64,000 bases of DNA from Adiantum capillus-veneris. Taxonomy: Eukaryota; Streptophyta; Polypodiopsida; Polypodiales; Pteridaceae. The stretch lies in NCBI GenBank assembly GCA_014529385.2, contig CM043955.1, forward strand, positions 151,171,640-151,235,639, written 5' to 3'. Each line of letters begins with the position of its first letter. The first letter of the stretch is position 1. Below the pieces are notes generated by a model. The model did not search any database. It was given only the letters and a program-made list of their open reading frames with translations, and was not told where the DNA came from. Below are positions 43,429-55,050 of this stretch, piece by piece. The position numbers and the translations under genes were made by a program.

Positions 43429-44585
43429 ACATCTAACTTTACCAAATGATTTTCCCATATTAAATTGACCATTTAAATGGGAAGATAAAAGGGGAACAAG
43501 AGTTAGGATATAGATATGTGCTTCTAGACCTATCTCAATAGGGGACCAAAAGGAGAAATGGTTGCATCTCAATAGGGGTCCAAAAGGAGACGGTCTACCA
43601 AAGAGCAATGTGCAATAATTGCTTTAAGATTTACCTTAGCAAGGGACCAAGAGGAGAAATGGTTACATCTCAATAGGGGTCCAAATAGAGGTAGTCTATC
43701 AAAAAGAAATGTGCATCTAATAGAGCTTAAAAGACCTTAGGGTCAGCTTCATTAAAGACCTCCAAAAGTTAGTGTTAAAAAGTCCTTTGACCTTAGGCAA
43801 GCTAGGGCTGACCTTGAGATGGGAATCCTACCCAAGCATGAGGTGCTTGTTGGCTTGCTAACTAAAGTGGTTAAATTGTTTGTGGGAACCTTGCCCAAGC
43901 TTGATATGCTTTCCATGCTTAATTGACTAAGGTTCTTGTGGGAAGTGCAAAGTGCCTTGCACTCCGACACTTCTCACCATCTTGACACTCTTGACACTTT
44001 GTACTCTTGACCATCTTGACACTTCCCAAGATGGAGATGGAGAAGCACTCTCTCCTTGTGGGAAGTGCAAAGTGCAAGAGCTCCATCTCCTTCTCCAAGC
44101 TTGTTGAGAAGTGGAGAGACTACACCAACACTCTTGGCTATGGAATGCAAATCCAACCAAGAGCCATACTTCAATGCTTAAGCTTGTCATCTTCTTCATC
44201 TGCATTACTATTATATTATGCTATGCTAAGCAAGAAGAGTGATGATAAGTGAAGAACTATTTCTTCCTCCTATGGATGATTCTTCTTCCTCTTCCCTACC
44301 CTCATTCCCCGCTAGCTCTCTCCACATTCGAAGGTGTTTGAGGCCTTGGGATTGAGGCTTGGGATAGTTAATACTTTTTGCAAAGTTTATGTTATGCTCA
44401 TGATGCATGAATCTTTCCATATTCATATCATCACCAAGGTCACAAGGAACACAAAGATTGTATTGTACCAAGTCTCTCTTGTTGGCAGAATCTATAATAC
44501 AAACGTCTTTAGGAGGGGGGACCGTCTCCAAGTAAATCCGATCCTCAACTATTGTCATGTTCTCTAATACTCTCTCTCTCTTGCA
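43429..44585 (+). repeat. LTR of truncated element E, plus strand
   Basis: Reads as the reverse complement of the B-type LTR. CCAAATGATTTTCCCATATT at 43444, CAAAAGTTAGTGTTAAAAAG at 43763 and CCTCAACTATTGTCATGTTC at 44543 all match the B LTR read backwards. About 25-30% divergence and indels are likely. The first ~15 bp and the U5 end are missing. It abuts element D directly. Confidence 0.75.
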
Positions 44586-44599
44586 AAAGTAGGCTCTAC

Positions 44600-44787
44600 T
44601 CACAACTTCATATCAAAGAAGTTGGCCACCAAGTTGGGCATTCAAGCTTTTGAGATGGGAGATATTGTAGCTGCAGATATAGCTTTCAAGGGGTAGAAAG
44701 CCTCCGTTACTCCCTTGATTGGGAAGTTGAGGCTTCATGTCCAAAGCTACGTCCACAAAGAAGAATTTTTTATCTCAATTTTTATAG
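44600..44787 (+). pseudogene. Protease fragment of element E
   Basis: The plus-strand frame reads FISKKLATKLGIQAFEMGDI, then a TAG, then ASVTPLIGKLRLHVQSYV. It is clearly the protease segment found in D (NFISAELATKLGIQAYEMGD). It follows the U5 remnant directly, so PBS and gag are deleted. The active-site D-P-G lies just upstream of the break and is lost. Confidence 0.85.
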
Positions 44788-44909
44788 TGTGGGCATGGTA
44801 AAGCGAGTTCTTTGTCAGCATGATATTGCTAGTGTTCTCACAAAAGATGATTGTATCATCTAGTTCTCAATGTTAAAGGTTACCAAGAGTATTCATAACC
44901 ATGATTCCT

Positions 44910-45080
44910 CACATGTTTCCATAGCTACTCCACCATCTTTAACCTTTGTACTTGATAATACCTCAACGGGTTGCTTCTTGCTACTCCAAGTAATAATACC
45001 ATTGTCAAGAGAGAATACATAGCCACTTGTAGATCATCTATCCATGATATCCCTAACCCAATGTGCATCTGTGATTGTAG
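44910..45080 (-). pseudogene. Copia RNase H remnant (element F)
   Basis: The minus-strand frame reads ITDAHWVRDIMDR, a stop, then STSGYVFSLDNGIITWSSKK and QPVEVLSSTKV. These match the copia RNase H signature (DADWAGD, GYVF, WSSKKQ, SSTEAEY), with Asp-Ala-Asp altered to Asp-Ala-His. It is the 3'-most piece of element F. Confidence 0.85.
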
Positions 45081-45489
45081 ATAAAAAAACTGTGCATTCT
45101 CTCATATAAAACATCCCAAAATTGATAGTGATATCTCATCGTCCTTCTCGCTGCGACCATATGACTTTTACATGGCTTTGCATAAACTGACTCACAACAT
45201 CCACTATTAGAGGATTCCAACACTTGTGTCATTGTCTATTTACTCATGCGCATATTTTCCATATTCATTATGTATAGTGCTATGTATAGGCATCTCGGCT
45301 CATCACTATTTCCAAATTGTATCATTATGTTTAATTTTTTTGCTTTTGTGGTTAACCATTTGTAAAAACCCTTAGCTATACATGTGAAAATGCTATTGTG
45401 TGAAGCTCATTCTTTTGAGAGCTAGGGTTAAGTGTAGAGGAGACGAAGAAGGTGGCAATGGAGACGGAGTTTCCCTCACACATAGCTAA

Positions 45490-45772
45490 CATTGGAGCTC
45501 TAATGTAAAGCTAAGTATCTCTATCCTTTTCTCTCTTATCTTTGTGTGTTAATGTTGCTTTGATTTGTGCTTAATTACTATCTAATTTCACTTGATCACT
45601 CTCTTCTCTCTAATTCCCCACTTGTTATGCATTGGAGCTCTAATGTAAAGCTAGGTATCTATATCCTTCTCTCTCTTAACTTTGTGTATTAATGTTGCTT
45701 TGAATTGTGCTTAATTAGTATCTAAGTTCACTTAATCACTCTCTTCTCTCTAAATCCTCACTTGTTATGCAT
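45490..45772. repeat. Tandem duplication, period about 140 bp
   Basis: Two copies starting ATTGGAGCTCTAATGTAAAG at 45491 and 45631, about 93% alike by eye, ending CTTGTTATGCATT. Confidence 0.9.
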
Positions 45773-46853
45773 TTGCTTTATGTGTGTCCTTGATTGGAGT
45801 GTGTGTTGAAGCTTGCATGATTAGTGTAGGATTGTGCAAGACTAAATATTGCATGATTAGTGTGTGATTGCTAACAACAATTAATATCATTGTCCACAAG
45901 ATTGTCAGAGATGGAGTGATGGATTGAGGCGTGTGTGCATAGATATTCTCTTCTCTTGCAGTCCCTCTTCTCTTATCTTCATTTCTTTCTCTCATTAGAC
46001 TACTTTCTTGCATATTTTGTGACTCCATGCCTCCATGCGCTAGCTGGGTATCGATCCATTTATGGATTGACATTTTGTGTAGATGGATTGCATTAGCACG
46101 GTTGTCAGGGTTCCAATGCCTAAGATAGAGAAGTCAATAGTTTAGAAGATTCTTCAATTTTCAATGAGTATAGAGTAATTAAGATTAGGGTTTTGATTAG
46201 TTGCAAAAAATGAGTGATAGATGATGAGAATGTGCCAAATTTGTGCTTAATTTCATGTTTTCTCTCTCTACATTTCACTAATTGCATTGATAATTTTTCA
46301 CTAACTGACTAACTTCTCATGAGTTACACATGTTTGTATGCTTAATTAAAAGCATGAACATCGCTCTTTTAAAAGAAATTTACATTTTTTTAATGTAGAA
46401 TTGAGTCCCAAGTTAAGTGGTGTTGTGTTCCTTATGACCTTGTCTTTGCTCTCTCTTTCTGTTAGCATTATCATCATCCAATAGTTCGTGCCTTTGAATG
46501 TGTAGTTAAGTGATTTTCTAGTAATTAAGCTCTCTAATTAGCTTCTAATCGCATGTGTTTTTAATGCTACACGTAACTAAATCGTTGATTAAATGTATCA
46601 TTTTCAATTTTATGTGTTGATTTTTTTGAAATTGAAGGTAACATGAGATTTGGTGTTGGTGTGTTGTAGAGAAGGAATCAACACGTAGCTTTAGTGAAAT
46701 GTGAGTGCACTAGTATCAATGTTTAGATGCTAATTTTTACAAGAGTTTTTTAGATTTATGTACACTTAATGGTGATCAATTTATGTGTAAGAATCGTGAT
46801 GCCAATGTATAGGCAAATTGCATATTCCATTCATCAATTGATTTTGTGCCCAA

Positions 46854-47003
46854 TTGCTTTATGTATGGGCAATTGAAAGTAGAATTGTGATCAAATTGAT
46901 TATGGTTTATGGATTTGGTTATTGATATTTGCTTTATGTATGGGCAATTGAAAGTAGAATTGTGATCAAATTGATTATGGTTTATGGATTTGGTTATTGA
47001 TAT
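46854..47003. repeat. Perfect 75-bp tandem duplication
   Basis: TTGCTTTATGTATGGGCAAT begins both copies (46854 and 46929). No difference seen between copies. Confidence 0.95.
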
Positions 47004-47975
47004 TGTGCCAAGATGTCATCATAGTTTTGATAAAATGTATGCATAAATTGATGCATTTTAAGCATAACTGTGCAAAAAAGTATGCATTCACTTTGTCTTT
47101 TTTTTTTTTGCAAATTTGTGTAAAATGAAATGGTTGAATTTTTTATTTGGTCATTAGCATAAAGATGTGTAGAGATTTTCTTTAAGCTTATGCTACTTAT
47201 GCCGCCAAGTTTGAGTCGAAAACAGCTTAAAAACGGACAAAATTGATGTCAAATTTGATTGATTTGCTTGTTGTTGAAAATTCATGATTTTTTTATGTGA
47301 TATTTTGAATTTTTGATGCTCCATTTTGAGTAGAATAAGTTTTATGTTTTTTGAAATTTTTAAGCTATTTTTATAAATTTTTAGCATTTTTTTGCTAAAA
47401 TTGATAATTATTTGCAAACAATCATTAATATTGAGAAACATTTACTCATGCAAGTGCCTCAAAGTGTGCATTACAAAACCCACAAATTCTCATTAGTTTT
47501 GGCCTAAATTTTTATTATTTTTAAACATTTTCTAAACGTTTTTTAAAATTTTGAGCAAATTTTTTTATCTCTTGACTATTTTTTTAATAAATAAATAAAG
47601 AAAGTAATATTTGCACCCAGCAACCCCCACACCCACCAAAATCCCTTTTTGCTTTTTTACTTTTTTTTGTTATTCTCTTTCTATTTTTTTATTTCTTAAA
47701 TTTTTTAGTCTTTATTTGTAACTTTTTCTTTTAGTTTATTCAAAAATATCAAATAAATAATACTAGGTTGGTAAAGTGAGCAACTTCCTTGAATTATTTG
47801 AAAAGTTGCAAAAAAGTATTTAAAGTGTTCCATATCCACAAAGTTGTCTTATGAGGTGAAAAAAATGGTTTTTTTGTGACTTAATTAAATTATTTAAAGA
47901 TTTTCAGAAAATTATTTTAAGTGTTTTGTATCCACAAAGTTGCCTTATGAGAGGTGAAAAAATTTTGGTATTTAA

Positions 47976-48104
<129 letters not shown>

Positions 48105-48174
48105 AAAAGAACTCGCTCCGAAAACTCTTTTTGGAGCGAGCTTTTTTTAAAGATTTGGTCAATTGAGCAATGTC

Positions 48175-48825
48175 TCAAAAAAGCTCACTCCAAACCTCAA
48201 CTCCAACTCTCCAAGATCCTTCCAAGTCCTTCAACAACTTCTTTTTTATAATAAAAATCTTCGTATGATGGCCTCCCGTAAGAATCAAATCATGAACATA
48301 AATGAAAACAACGATAATCTCTCCATCAACATGCTTTACAAACAATGAGTGATCCATAGTAGACTGCTTGAAACCACTCTTCATCAAGAACTTACTTATC
48401 TTATCATGTCATACAATGCTCTAGGAGCCTGCTTAAACCATAAAGTGCTTTCTCAATTTACACACATAGTGCAAAAAATTAGGATACTTGTAACCTTCAG
48501 AATGTGTCATATAAACTTCTTCCTACGAGTCATCATTTAAAAAATAATTCTTGACATCCATCTGACGCAAGTTCTAGCCATGCAAACTTGTCATGGCTAT
48601 CACCATTCTCACTCTTTTCATCTATGAAAATTGACTAAATGTCTCATTGTAGTCAAGACCTTGTGTTTGTGCATAATCTTTAATAACAAATCTTGCCTTG
48701 TATCTCTCCACACTACCATTTAGCTTGCACTTCACTTGGTATACATGGTTTGAACCAATTTCTTTCTTTCCAGACTCAGGGATTTCATTGACGTGATCAC
48801 AATCGTGTGATAACGTTAATAACAC
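48175..48825 (-). pseudogene. Copia reverse transcriptase remnant (element F)
   Basis: Right to left: ESGKKEIGSNHVYQVKCKLN and ERYKARFVIKDYAQTQGLDY with ETF (RT fingers, usually G.KW.YKVK and ARLVAKGY.Q..G.DY.ETF), then GFKQSTMDHSLFVKHVDGEI and VFIYVHDLILTGG. The catalytic YVDD reads YVHD, so the first Asp is His. The upstream edge at about 48790 continues at 52976, across element G. Confidence 0.85.
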
Positions 48826-48829
48826 CAGT

Positions 48830-50389
48830 AATTACACAAGAAAAAGACGTGATCGCGTTAATTATTAACGTGATCCTAGTGATGACCTGCAAAAACCAAT
48901 AGAGTCGGTTAGCCCGCCGGGTATAAGCATGTTCGCTCAGGGCCCACCGGGTTTTTTTATTTTCCCAGCGGGCCCGTCGGGAAAGAGACATTGTCAGGCA
49001 GGCCTGCCGAGAAAATGAAAAAAACCCGTCCGACATAAATATATATAGTAAAACCTGTGCTTACCGTGGTGCTTTGACTAGGCAAATCCCTGGGGAGTGT
49101 ATCGAGTGTCGGTTACAGTCATCTCCTTGTGAATTGACCTAAGGTTACAGAGTCACAGGTCCTTTTTTTGGGTCAAGTGTGATTCTTAATTTGGTAATCA
49201 CTTCTAGAAATATTTAAATCCTTCACCAAACATAAAGGTGCAAAACCAAAACAATTGAGAATTTGGAGATTCATGCTCATTGCGATGAAGCCATTGACCC
49301 ATATGAGGGCTGAAGTTGGTTTTAGAAGATGAGTATATGTAAATGACGAGTCGATAGTCACGGGTCGGATGTATTGTACTAGTGTACTATGTATATAAAG
49401 ATCCTTGAAGTCTTGCATTTTTCACCATCATAGATTTGCGTTGACATACATTTTCACTGCACAATATAAGAGCTATAATCCTTAATTGGGTGAAAATAGC
49501 CTTTATATATAAATTATATGCATAAAGGAGCTAGAATCCTTGATTGAGTACAAGTAGTCCTCAATTGTGTGATTATATTGAAGATTTCTTGGCATTGTTT
49601 CATGCATTGGTTTATATATGGAGTGCATTATGTATTATGAAAGATTGTTAGTGCATGACATGACCAATCATAGATATTACTGCTTTCGTGTGTGTTATGC
49701 AAATAATTGACATCGTTTCAATGTAGAAGTTGATTATTCTTTGTAGCATTTGAAAATAGATGTGTCTTAATGTTTGCAAATTGAAGAGGATGTATAAATA
49801 ATCATCATAATAATAATTGCATTAAAAATTCATAGCATTGTTGTATTTATAATGTCAGGTAGAAAGTGCATTGCAATGTGTATGTTTGCTCACAACATAT
49901 GTGATCGTTATGTGGATTGACTAGAGTGCATTGCAAATCTCATATTGTGCAGATTTGATTACTTTCTTAGTGATTGGTTTTCTTATATATATTGAAAAAA
50001 AAACTGAACATCTAGTTCTTACGCCGGGTTAACGACCTAAACACCACATTTATGCAAAATCAGATGCTTCTAACAAATGACACTCAATTAGTCGCGTTAC
50101 CGATTGAATGCCGCCCGAATCTAAAGAGCAATGATGGCTTGCATACGAGCATCATATAGACGCGTTACCAATCGATGCCCATATGTTTTTCTAGAAAGGG
50201 GAAGGAAAGTTGACTCACCATAAGGATACTAGAATCGTTGCGTCACCAACGTAGTACCCAGATAGTGAGCCAATACTTACCACAAGGACACCATATTCCC
50301 CGCGTCAACGAGGTGATACCCTTTGGTAAGCATTGTTTTGTAGAACAGCTAACGCACACACTCACATTGTGTGGTAAGGTACCTTATGA
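48830..50389. other. Unassigned sequence, probably part of element G
   Basis: It lies between the broken copia RT and the recognisable R-U5 part of element G. It starts with short inverted motifs around GTGATC and TTAATAAC/GTTAATTATTAAC. A GC-rich block at 48900-49030 holds four GCCC-rich units. Four degenerate repeats of 62-78 bp with GCGT(T/C)A occur at 50094-50310. No coding signal. Confidence 0.4.
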
Positions 50390-50536
50390 TTGCACGTTCT
50401 CTTATCCTAATTAATCAATCAAGCAAGCCCGTTTTCATTTCATCGAGTACATTCTCTCTAATCTATTTGCTCCTTATTGTTATGAAGCTCTGACTATGAT
50501 GAATTCCTCGTTGGTCTATCCACCATAGGCATTACA
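50390..50536 (+). repeat. R-U5 part of left LTR of copia element G
   Basis: CTCTTATCCTAATTAATCAA through GGCATTACA matches 52862-52974 with small indels, and a PBS follows two bases later. Upstream of 50390 no match with the right LTR is seen, so the U3 parts differ or one is replaced. Confidence 0.75.
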
Positions 50537-50538
50537 TG

Positions 50539-50550
50539 TGGTATCAAAGC
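50539..50550 (+). promoter_or_regulatory. Primer-binding site of element G
   Basis: TGGTATCAAAGC, one mismatch from the tRNA-iMet site, two bases after the LTR. Confidence 0.8.
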
Positions 50551-51096
50551 TTATAATTAATTAGTATCTCCTAATTACATTAGTTAGATACCTATGCAAT
50601 CCAAAAGATAACAATGTTACTACCATAAACGAGTATCGTAGAGGCCATTGATGAGAAAATGATTTTTAGCCTATCAAGTTTGTCCTTAAATATTAAATCA
50701 CTTTCTAGTTGTCAACTACTGGGTGCCACGAAAGATGCCCTTAAGCCTTTATTGATTTATAACTTGAGAGCTCAAGCAAGGGCCCTTGGTGCAAGGATGA
50801 GTGGTGTGAGTCATGGGAAGGTAGGCTAGGTAAAGAGGGCAAAGCAAAGGGGTGGGAAGCGGGCATGTCGGGCAGCCACGGGGTAGACGGGGTAGCTTGG
50901 ACAGACGAGTAACAGTTTGGGCAGGCGGGGCCAAGTCGAGCAGGTTCGGGCAGGCATAGGTAGCCAGGCAGGTCGGTGGGCAAGTTGGGGCAATGGGCAG
51001 TCAAGGGTGTTTTAGGCCATGTGCCTTATAATAAATAAGAAAGCAAGGGATCTCATGTGACTTTCTAGTGTATTGAAGGCATTCTTTGATTTCTTT

Positions 51097-51120
51097 CACA
51101 CACACACACACACACACACA
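51097..51120. repeat. (CA)n microsatellite
   Basis: About 12 CA units in the untranslated leader of element G. Confidence 0.9.
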
Positions 51121-51599
51121 ATCAATGAGCATAGAATGCATGCCTAGGAGCTTAATCATTGGAAAACTTAATCTATCCATTACTTTCTCATGCATAATCC
51201 AAACATGGCATAGGAGGACTCAATTAAAAGCTCTTGTGATGTGCTACGAAAGCATAATTTTGTGTGTAGATTGAGAAGCTTTAATGAATTGAAGCTCCAA
51301 GCTTGGCAAAGTTATCCCAAAAACAAGAGGATTGTTGGAGCAATCTTGAAGATGCAATCAAGCAAGTCAAGGTGTTTCCGTGTAAACGCACATTTATTGA
51401 ATCCAAACAAATTAACACATAATCTAGTGCTTGATCCTAATTAGCTCTAATCACTTGGTTAGGGAAGGCCATGTAGACATACCAAAATCCAAGGAGAGAG
51501 ATAATTAGGTGTGAGCTTAATTAATATGCTCCTATGGAATTATGAATCGATTTAGTGCTTAGAGAGACACCCTGCATGCAATGTTTGTCCACCAAAAAC

Positions 51600-52400
51600 A
51601 TTGACAAGTTCAATGGCATTGCCTTTCACACTCAACAGACAAAAGTAAAGGGCGTACTCATGAAGAAAAATTGATGGAGCATTGTCAAACCACCATTTGA
51701 TTTGAGGGAAGCCTCAACACAAACTTTGAATGCTCAACAACAAGCCAAATATGAGCAAGCACTTGGAATCATCATCACAGCACTCAAAGACGAGTTCATT
51801 CACCCCATAGATGATGCTACATCTACACTTCATGTTTGGTAGACCCTAGAGCGTCTTTTGGTGCTTGAGGTAAGCATTCCAAAATGAGCCTCAAAATTAA
51901 ACTTTTATGGTCTCACTGTGCAAAAACAAGATGATGTTGCTAACCTCATGAACAAACTTAAGAGTATCTCAACCCAGCTTGTCTATGTCAAGGAACAAGT
52001 CCCATATGAGGATAAAATAGCCATCCTTTTCAAATCCTTACCAAGCAGCTTTGATAACATTGTATTTTTGCTCAAGGAGAAAGATCACATTCATGAATTT
52101 GAAGATGTAATCAATTCACTTCTAGAGAAATAAAAACAAATTGGCACTTACATAAGGTCTCAAAATAATGCATTTGTTGTCAATGGTAAAGGTTGCTCAC
52201 ATTGTGGCAAAAGCAACCACAAATCACAAGATTGCTTCTCCACCATTAAGCATGTCCTCGTTGCAACAAGAAGGGACATGCACCCAACCGGTGTTTCTTC
52301 AAACATTATGCTAAGAACCAAAAGAAACCTAAAGATTCCAAAGGCAAAGTACATATTGTGGAAAAAGAACGAGAAGAAGAAGGGGATGACATTGTTATCT
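51600..52400 (+). pseudogene. Gag of copia element G (gag-only)
   Basis: The plus-strand frames show a copia Gag (UBN2-type) with several stops. The pieces include KVKGVLMKKN, QAKYEQALGIIITALKDEFI, then the open stretch 51918-52133 (DVANLMNKLKSISTQLVYVK, IAILFKSLPSSFDNIVFLL), and a zinc knuckle CSHCGKSNHKSQDC (CX2CX4HX4C) at about 52195-52240. The right LTR follows within a few hundred bases, leaving no room for protease, integrase or RT. Gag of this type builds the particle. Confidence 0.8.
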
Positions 52401-52429
52401 ATTGAGGATGTATTTTAGTGGGTTTGAAA

Positions 52430-52974
52430 ACTATCCCAAACCCAAAGTTTGGTGGTAAGACCTACCCTTTTGTATTAGATTCATCTTATGAGCCATATAT
52501 AGCTACACTATGTAACCCGTATTAGCTTTATTAGAAATCCATGCACTTCATGTAAGCTTTAGCTTATGAGGCCGTTTGTTGGGATAAGCCTTTAGCTTAC
52601 ACTCAATATGTGACCAACCCCTAAATCAAAGCATACTAGGCATGCACCCTTATGTGCATGCATGCATCCTACCACATAGATTTCCCTAACACGTGCTTCT
52701 TTACTATGCCCACATGCTACACAATTATAGTCACATGCTATTTGGTGTAGCCCACATGCTACTTGACCTTTCCCACATGTGGTGCATATCACTTTCTAAC
52801 ATTTAATGCTACCTTCCATTTTGAGTCTATATAAGGTCATAATGCTTAACTTATAATTTGCTCTCTTATCCTAACCAATCAAGCAAGCATGTTTTCATTT
52901 CATCAAGTACATTCTCTCTAAGTTGTTTGCTCCTAATTGTTATGAAGTCGTTGGTCTATCCACCATAGGCATCA
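52430..52974 (+). repeat. Right LTR of copia element G
   Basis: The last 113 bp (52862-52974) match the left LTR R-U5. The left limit is a guess, as no match to the left U3 was found. The sequence contains a TATA-like TCTATATAAGG near 52826-52836 upstream of the matching R-U5. It is followed directly by the copia RT start of element F. Confidence 0.6.
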
Positions 52975-52975
52975 A

Positions 52976-53065
52976 AGTGTCATTCTTGATAAGCATATCC
53001 ATCTCTTCATCCATAGATACTTCCCATTTTGACTTTCCAAGGGCTTTCCAATTGCCTCTTGAAAA
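52976..53065 (-). pseudogene. Start of copia RT (element F), cut by element G
   Basis: The minus-strand frame reads ALGKSKWEVSMDEEMDMLIK then NDTL, the usual opening of copia RT (KW..AM.EEM..L..N.TW). The next residues expected (W.LV.IP) are found at 48790 on the far side of element G (NEIPESGKKEIG). This places the insertion point of G inside RT. Confidence 0.8.
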
Positions 53066-53640
53066 TGTGCGGATTCTTTATATTAGACATGAGAAACCAT
53101 GCATGCATAGTGCATAGTCATATAGCCACTGTATGTCAATTTGTACACTAGATTGTGTACCCTTTTTTACGTTCTTACTTATGGTAAACCCTTCTCTTCA
53201 GCTCTTACATGTGGACGAACGTACTTCTCAACAATTTTACTAACAAACACTCTCGCATCAGGTAAACATGGTCTTCATCAAAATTTTCATCTCTAGGAAC
53301 TCTCTTCAAACACATTCTTCTTTCCTTTTTCATCTTGTTTCATATCATGTAAAGAGCCACTCCATTGATTCACACCATGTACTCTCTTCTAGCATTTTTC
53401 ATCTTGAAACATTTCTTGTAGATGGTCCTGACTATTCAATAACATGACAAACATCTTTGTTCTCTTCATAAACATCTTCTAGCATGATCTTCTTTTGCTT
53501 ATACCATGGTTCATGCTTACTAAATATGATATCCCTACTCACATACACTTGCCTCATGGTAGGACATAACATTTGTAGCATTTCTTCTCAACCGAATAGC
53601 CCAAAAATATGCTCTTGACTACCTTTCACTCGGTTTTCTT
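53066..53640 (-). pseudogene. Linker between integrase and RT of element F
   Basis: Heavily decayed sequence of the right length and position for the copia integrase C-terminal region. No long frame and no motif beyond position. Confidence 0.4.
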
Positions 53641-54360
53641 CCTTAGGTTTCATTTAGCACATGAACATATCAAAGACATCCAAACACCTTTATGTAGGAA
53701 ACGATTGGCTTGATTCCATAGATCTCCTCACACGGAGAAATTTCATAAATAGTAGTTGTAGGTGTTCTATTCATGATGTGCACTGGTGTATGCACTACCT
53801 CAGCCCAATGTGTCATTCTCATGGTTGTAGCTATCTCTTCAGTGACTAATCTTTCTTTCAACAACTTCATTCTATTGTAGTGTGTATCTATAAGTAATTT
53901 CCTTATTATTCCTTGTTCACCCAAGTAATCGACCAAACCAAGTGACATGTCCTCTCCTCGTCCTTCAGTATGTAGGCATCAAATATGACATCTATTTTCT
54001 TTCTCAATCATGGTTTTAAGATCCAAAAACACTTTAGATGCCTTAGACTTTGCTGTTGAGAAACATACCCGTGCCACTCTTGTAAAATCGTCTATGAAAG
54101 TGATAAAATATCGGCAACCATTTGGTGTGTCATGATCACAAGGTCCCCAAATGTCCGAATGAACAATTTTTAAAGGACTTTTACTTACTCTCCCCCTCTT
54201 TGTAAATAGCAGACGAGTCTAATTTCGAGATTGAAAAGCTTCACAAACATAATCAAAATCAATATTCCAAATCTATAAAGTGTAAACTATTTGCCCTGTG
54301 TACATATGCTTCAACCTTCTAAACTTCACATGACTAATTCTCTTATGCCATAACTTTACT
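53641..54360 (-). pseudogene. GAG-pre-integrase and integrase of copia element F
   Basis: Right to left: KLWHKRISHVKFRRLKHM (GAG-pre-integrase, LWH.RLGH) at about 54300-54355, VCEAFQSRN with stop and TRLLF (CEAC..K.TR.PF), LKIVHSDIWGP (first catalytic Asp, about 54160), FITFIDDFTRVARV, then THWAEVVHTPVHIMNRTPTT and SYIKVFGC (53670-53948). The order and motifs are those of copia integrase. Frameshifts split it; the middle Asp and the Glu are not clearly placed. Confidence 0.85.
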
Positions 54361-54441
54361 CAGTCATCTTGACTTGCTGACTTATCCATACATATGCTTC
54401 AACCTTCTAAAGTTCACATGACTAATTCTCTTATGCCATAA
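54301..54441. repeat. 88-bp tandem duplication cut by element H
   Basis: TACATATGCTTCAACCTTCT begins at 54301 and again at 54389. The second copy stops at CCATAA, where the LTR of element H starts. It duplicates the LWHKR-coding part of element F. Confidence 0.9.
54437..54441. repeat. Presumed target-site duplication of element H
   Basis: CATAA directly before the LTR. The partner lies outside the window, so this is by position only. Confidence 0.4.
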
Positions 54442-54686
54442 TGTCACGGCTAGGGACTTGCTACGCGCCGTGTGCGAGCCACAAAGGCTCCTAGCACACA
54501 GTCATACAACAGACAAGCTCACAAGGAAGAATGGTGTGTCACTCACCTTCCTGCGTAGTTGCGAATGAAGGATTCCCGTGCCGCGAAGAAGAGGGAGACG
54601 CCGCTACGCCAAGCTCAACCGCCTCGCCGCCGTCGTGTCGCCGCAACGCTCGATCACACACACACACTCTCACACTCTCTCTCACA

Positions 54687-54690
<4 letters not shown>

Positions 54691-54752
<62 letters not shown>
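54691..54752. repeat. (CA)n microsatellite in element H LTR
   Basis: 31 uninterrupted CA units, preceded by a mixed CA/CT stretch from 54656. Confidence 0.95.
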
Positions 54753-54753
<1 letters not shown>

Positions 54754-54839
54754 GGAGATGGTGAAGGAGAAGGTGGAGATGGAGCAAGAGCGGCTTCTAT
54801 TGCACAATGAGAGAATGAGTAAAAGTTAGGTTTAATGGC

Positions 54840-54846
54840 TTTTATA
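54840..54846 (-). promoter_or_regulatory. TATA box in element H LTR
   Basis: TATAAAA on the minus strand (context CATATAAAAGCC), in the U3 side of the LTR relative to the CA tract. The CA tract would then lie in the transcribed part. Confidence 0.55.
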
Positions 54847-55036
54847 TGAGCTCACCCCATTCACACTTGGGCGCCCATACTTAGCCAACTAACTCCTTGA
54901 ATATTCTAGTTAGAGTGCGCCTGTCATCGGCGATCACCCTTACCCTGTTCCTATTGGTCCGACAAGCCCAGTACCTGACTCTAAATAATACAACGTTTAT
55001 AGATCATAGGGTGTCCGTGTGCCGTGAGGGTTAACA

Positions 55037-55050
55037 TGCCCCCCTTCCTG
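55037..55050 (-). promoter_or_regulatory. Polypurine tract of element H
   Basis: TGCCCCCCTTCCTG on the plus strand, CAGGAAGGGGGGCA on the element strand, directly before the LTR. Confidence 0.8.

Larger units (their letters stand above)
54442..55036 (-). repeat. Left (3') LTR of element H
   Basis: 595 bp, TGTCACGGCT at the left and GGGTTAACA at the right. It contains a CA microsatellite and a minus-strand TATA box. The ends and the adjacent PPT define it, as the second copy is outside the window. Confidence 0.8.
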
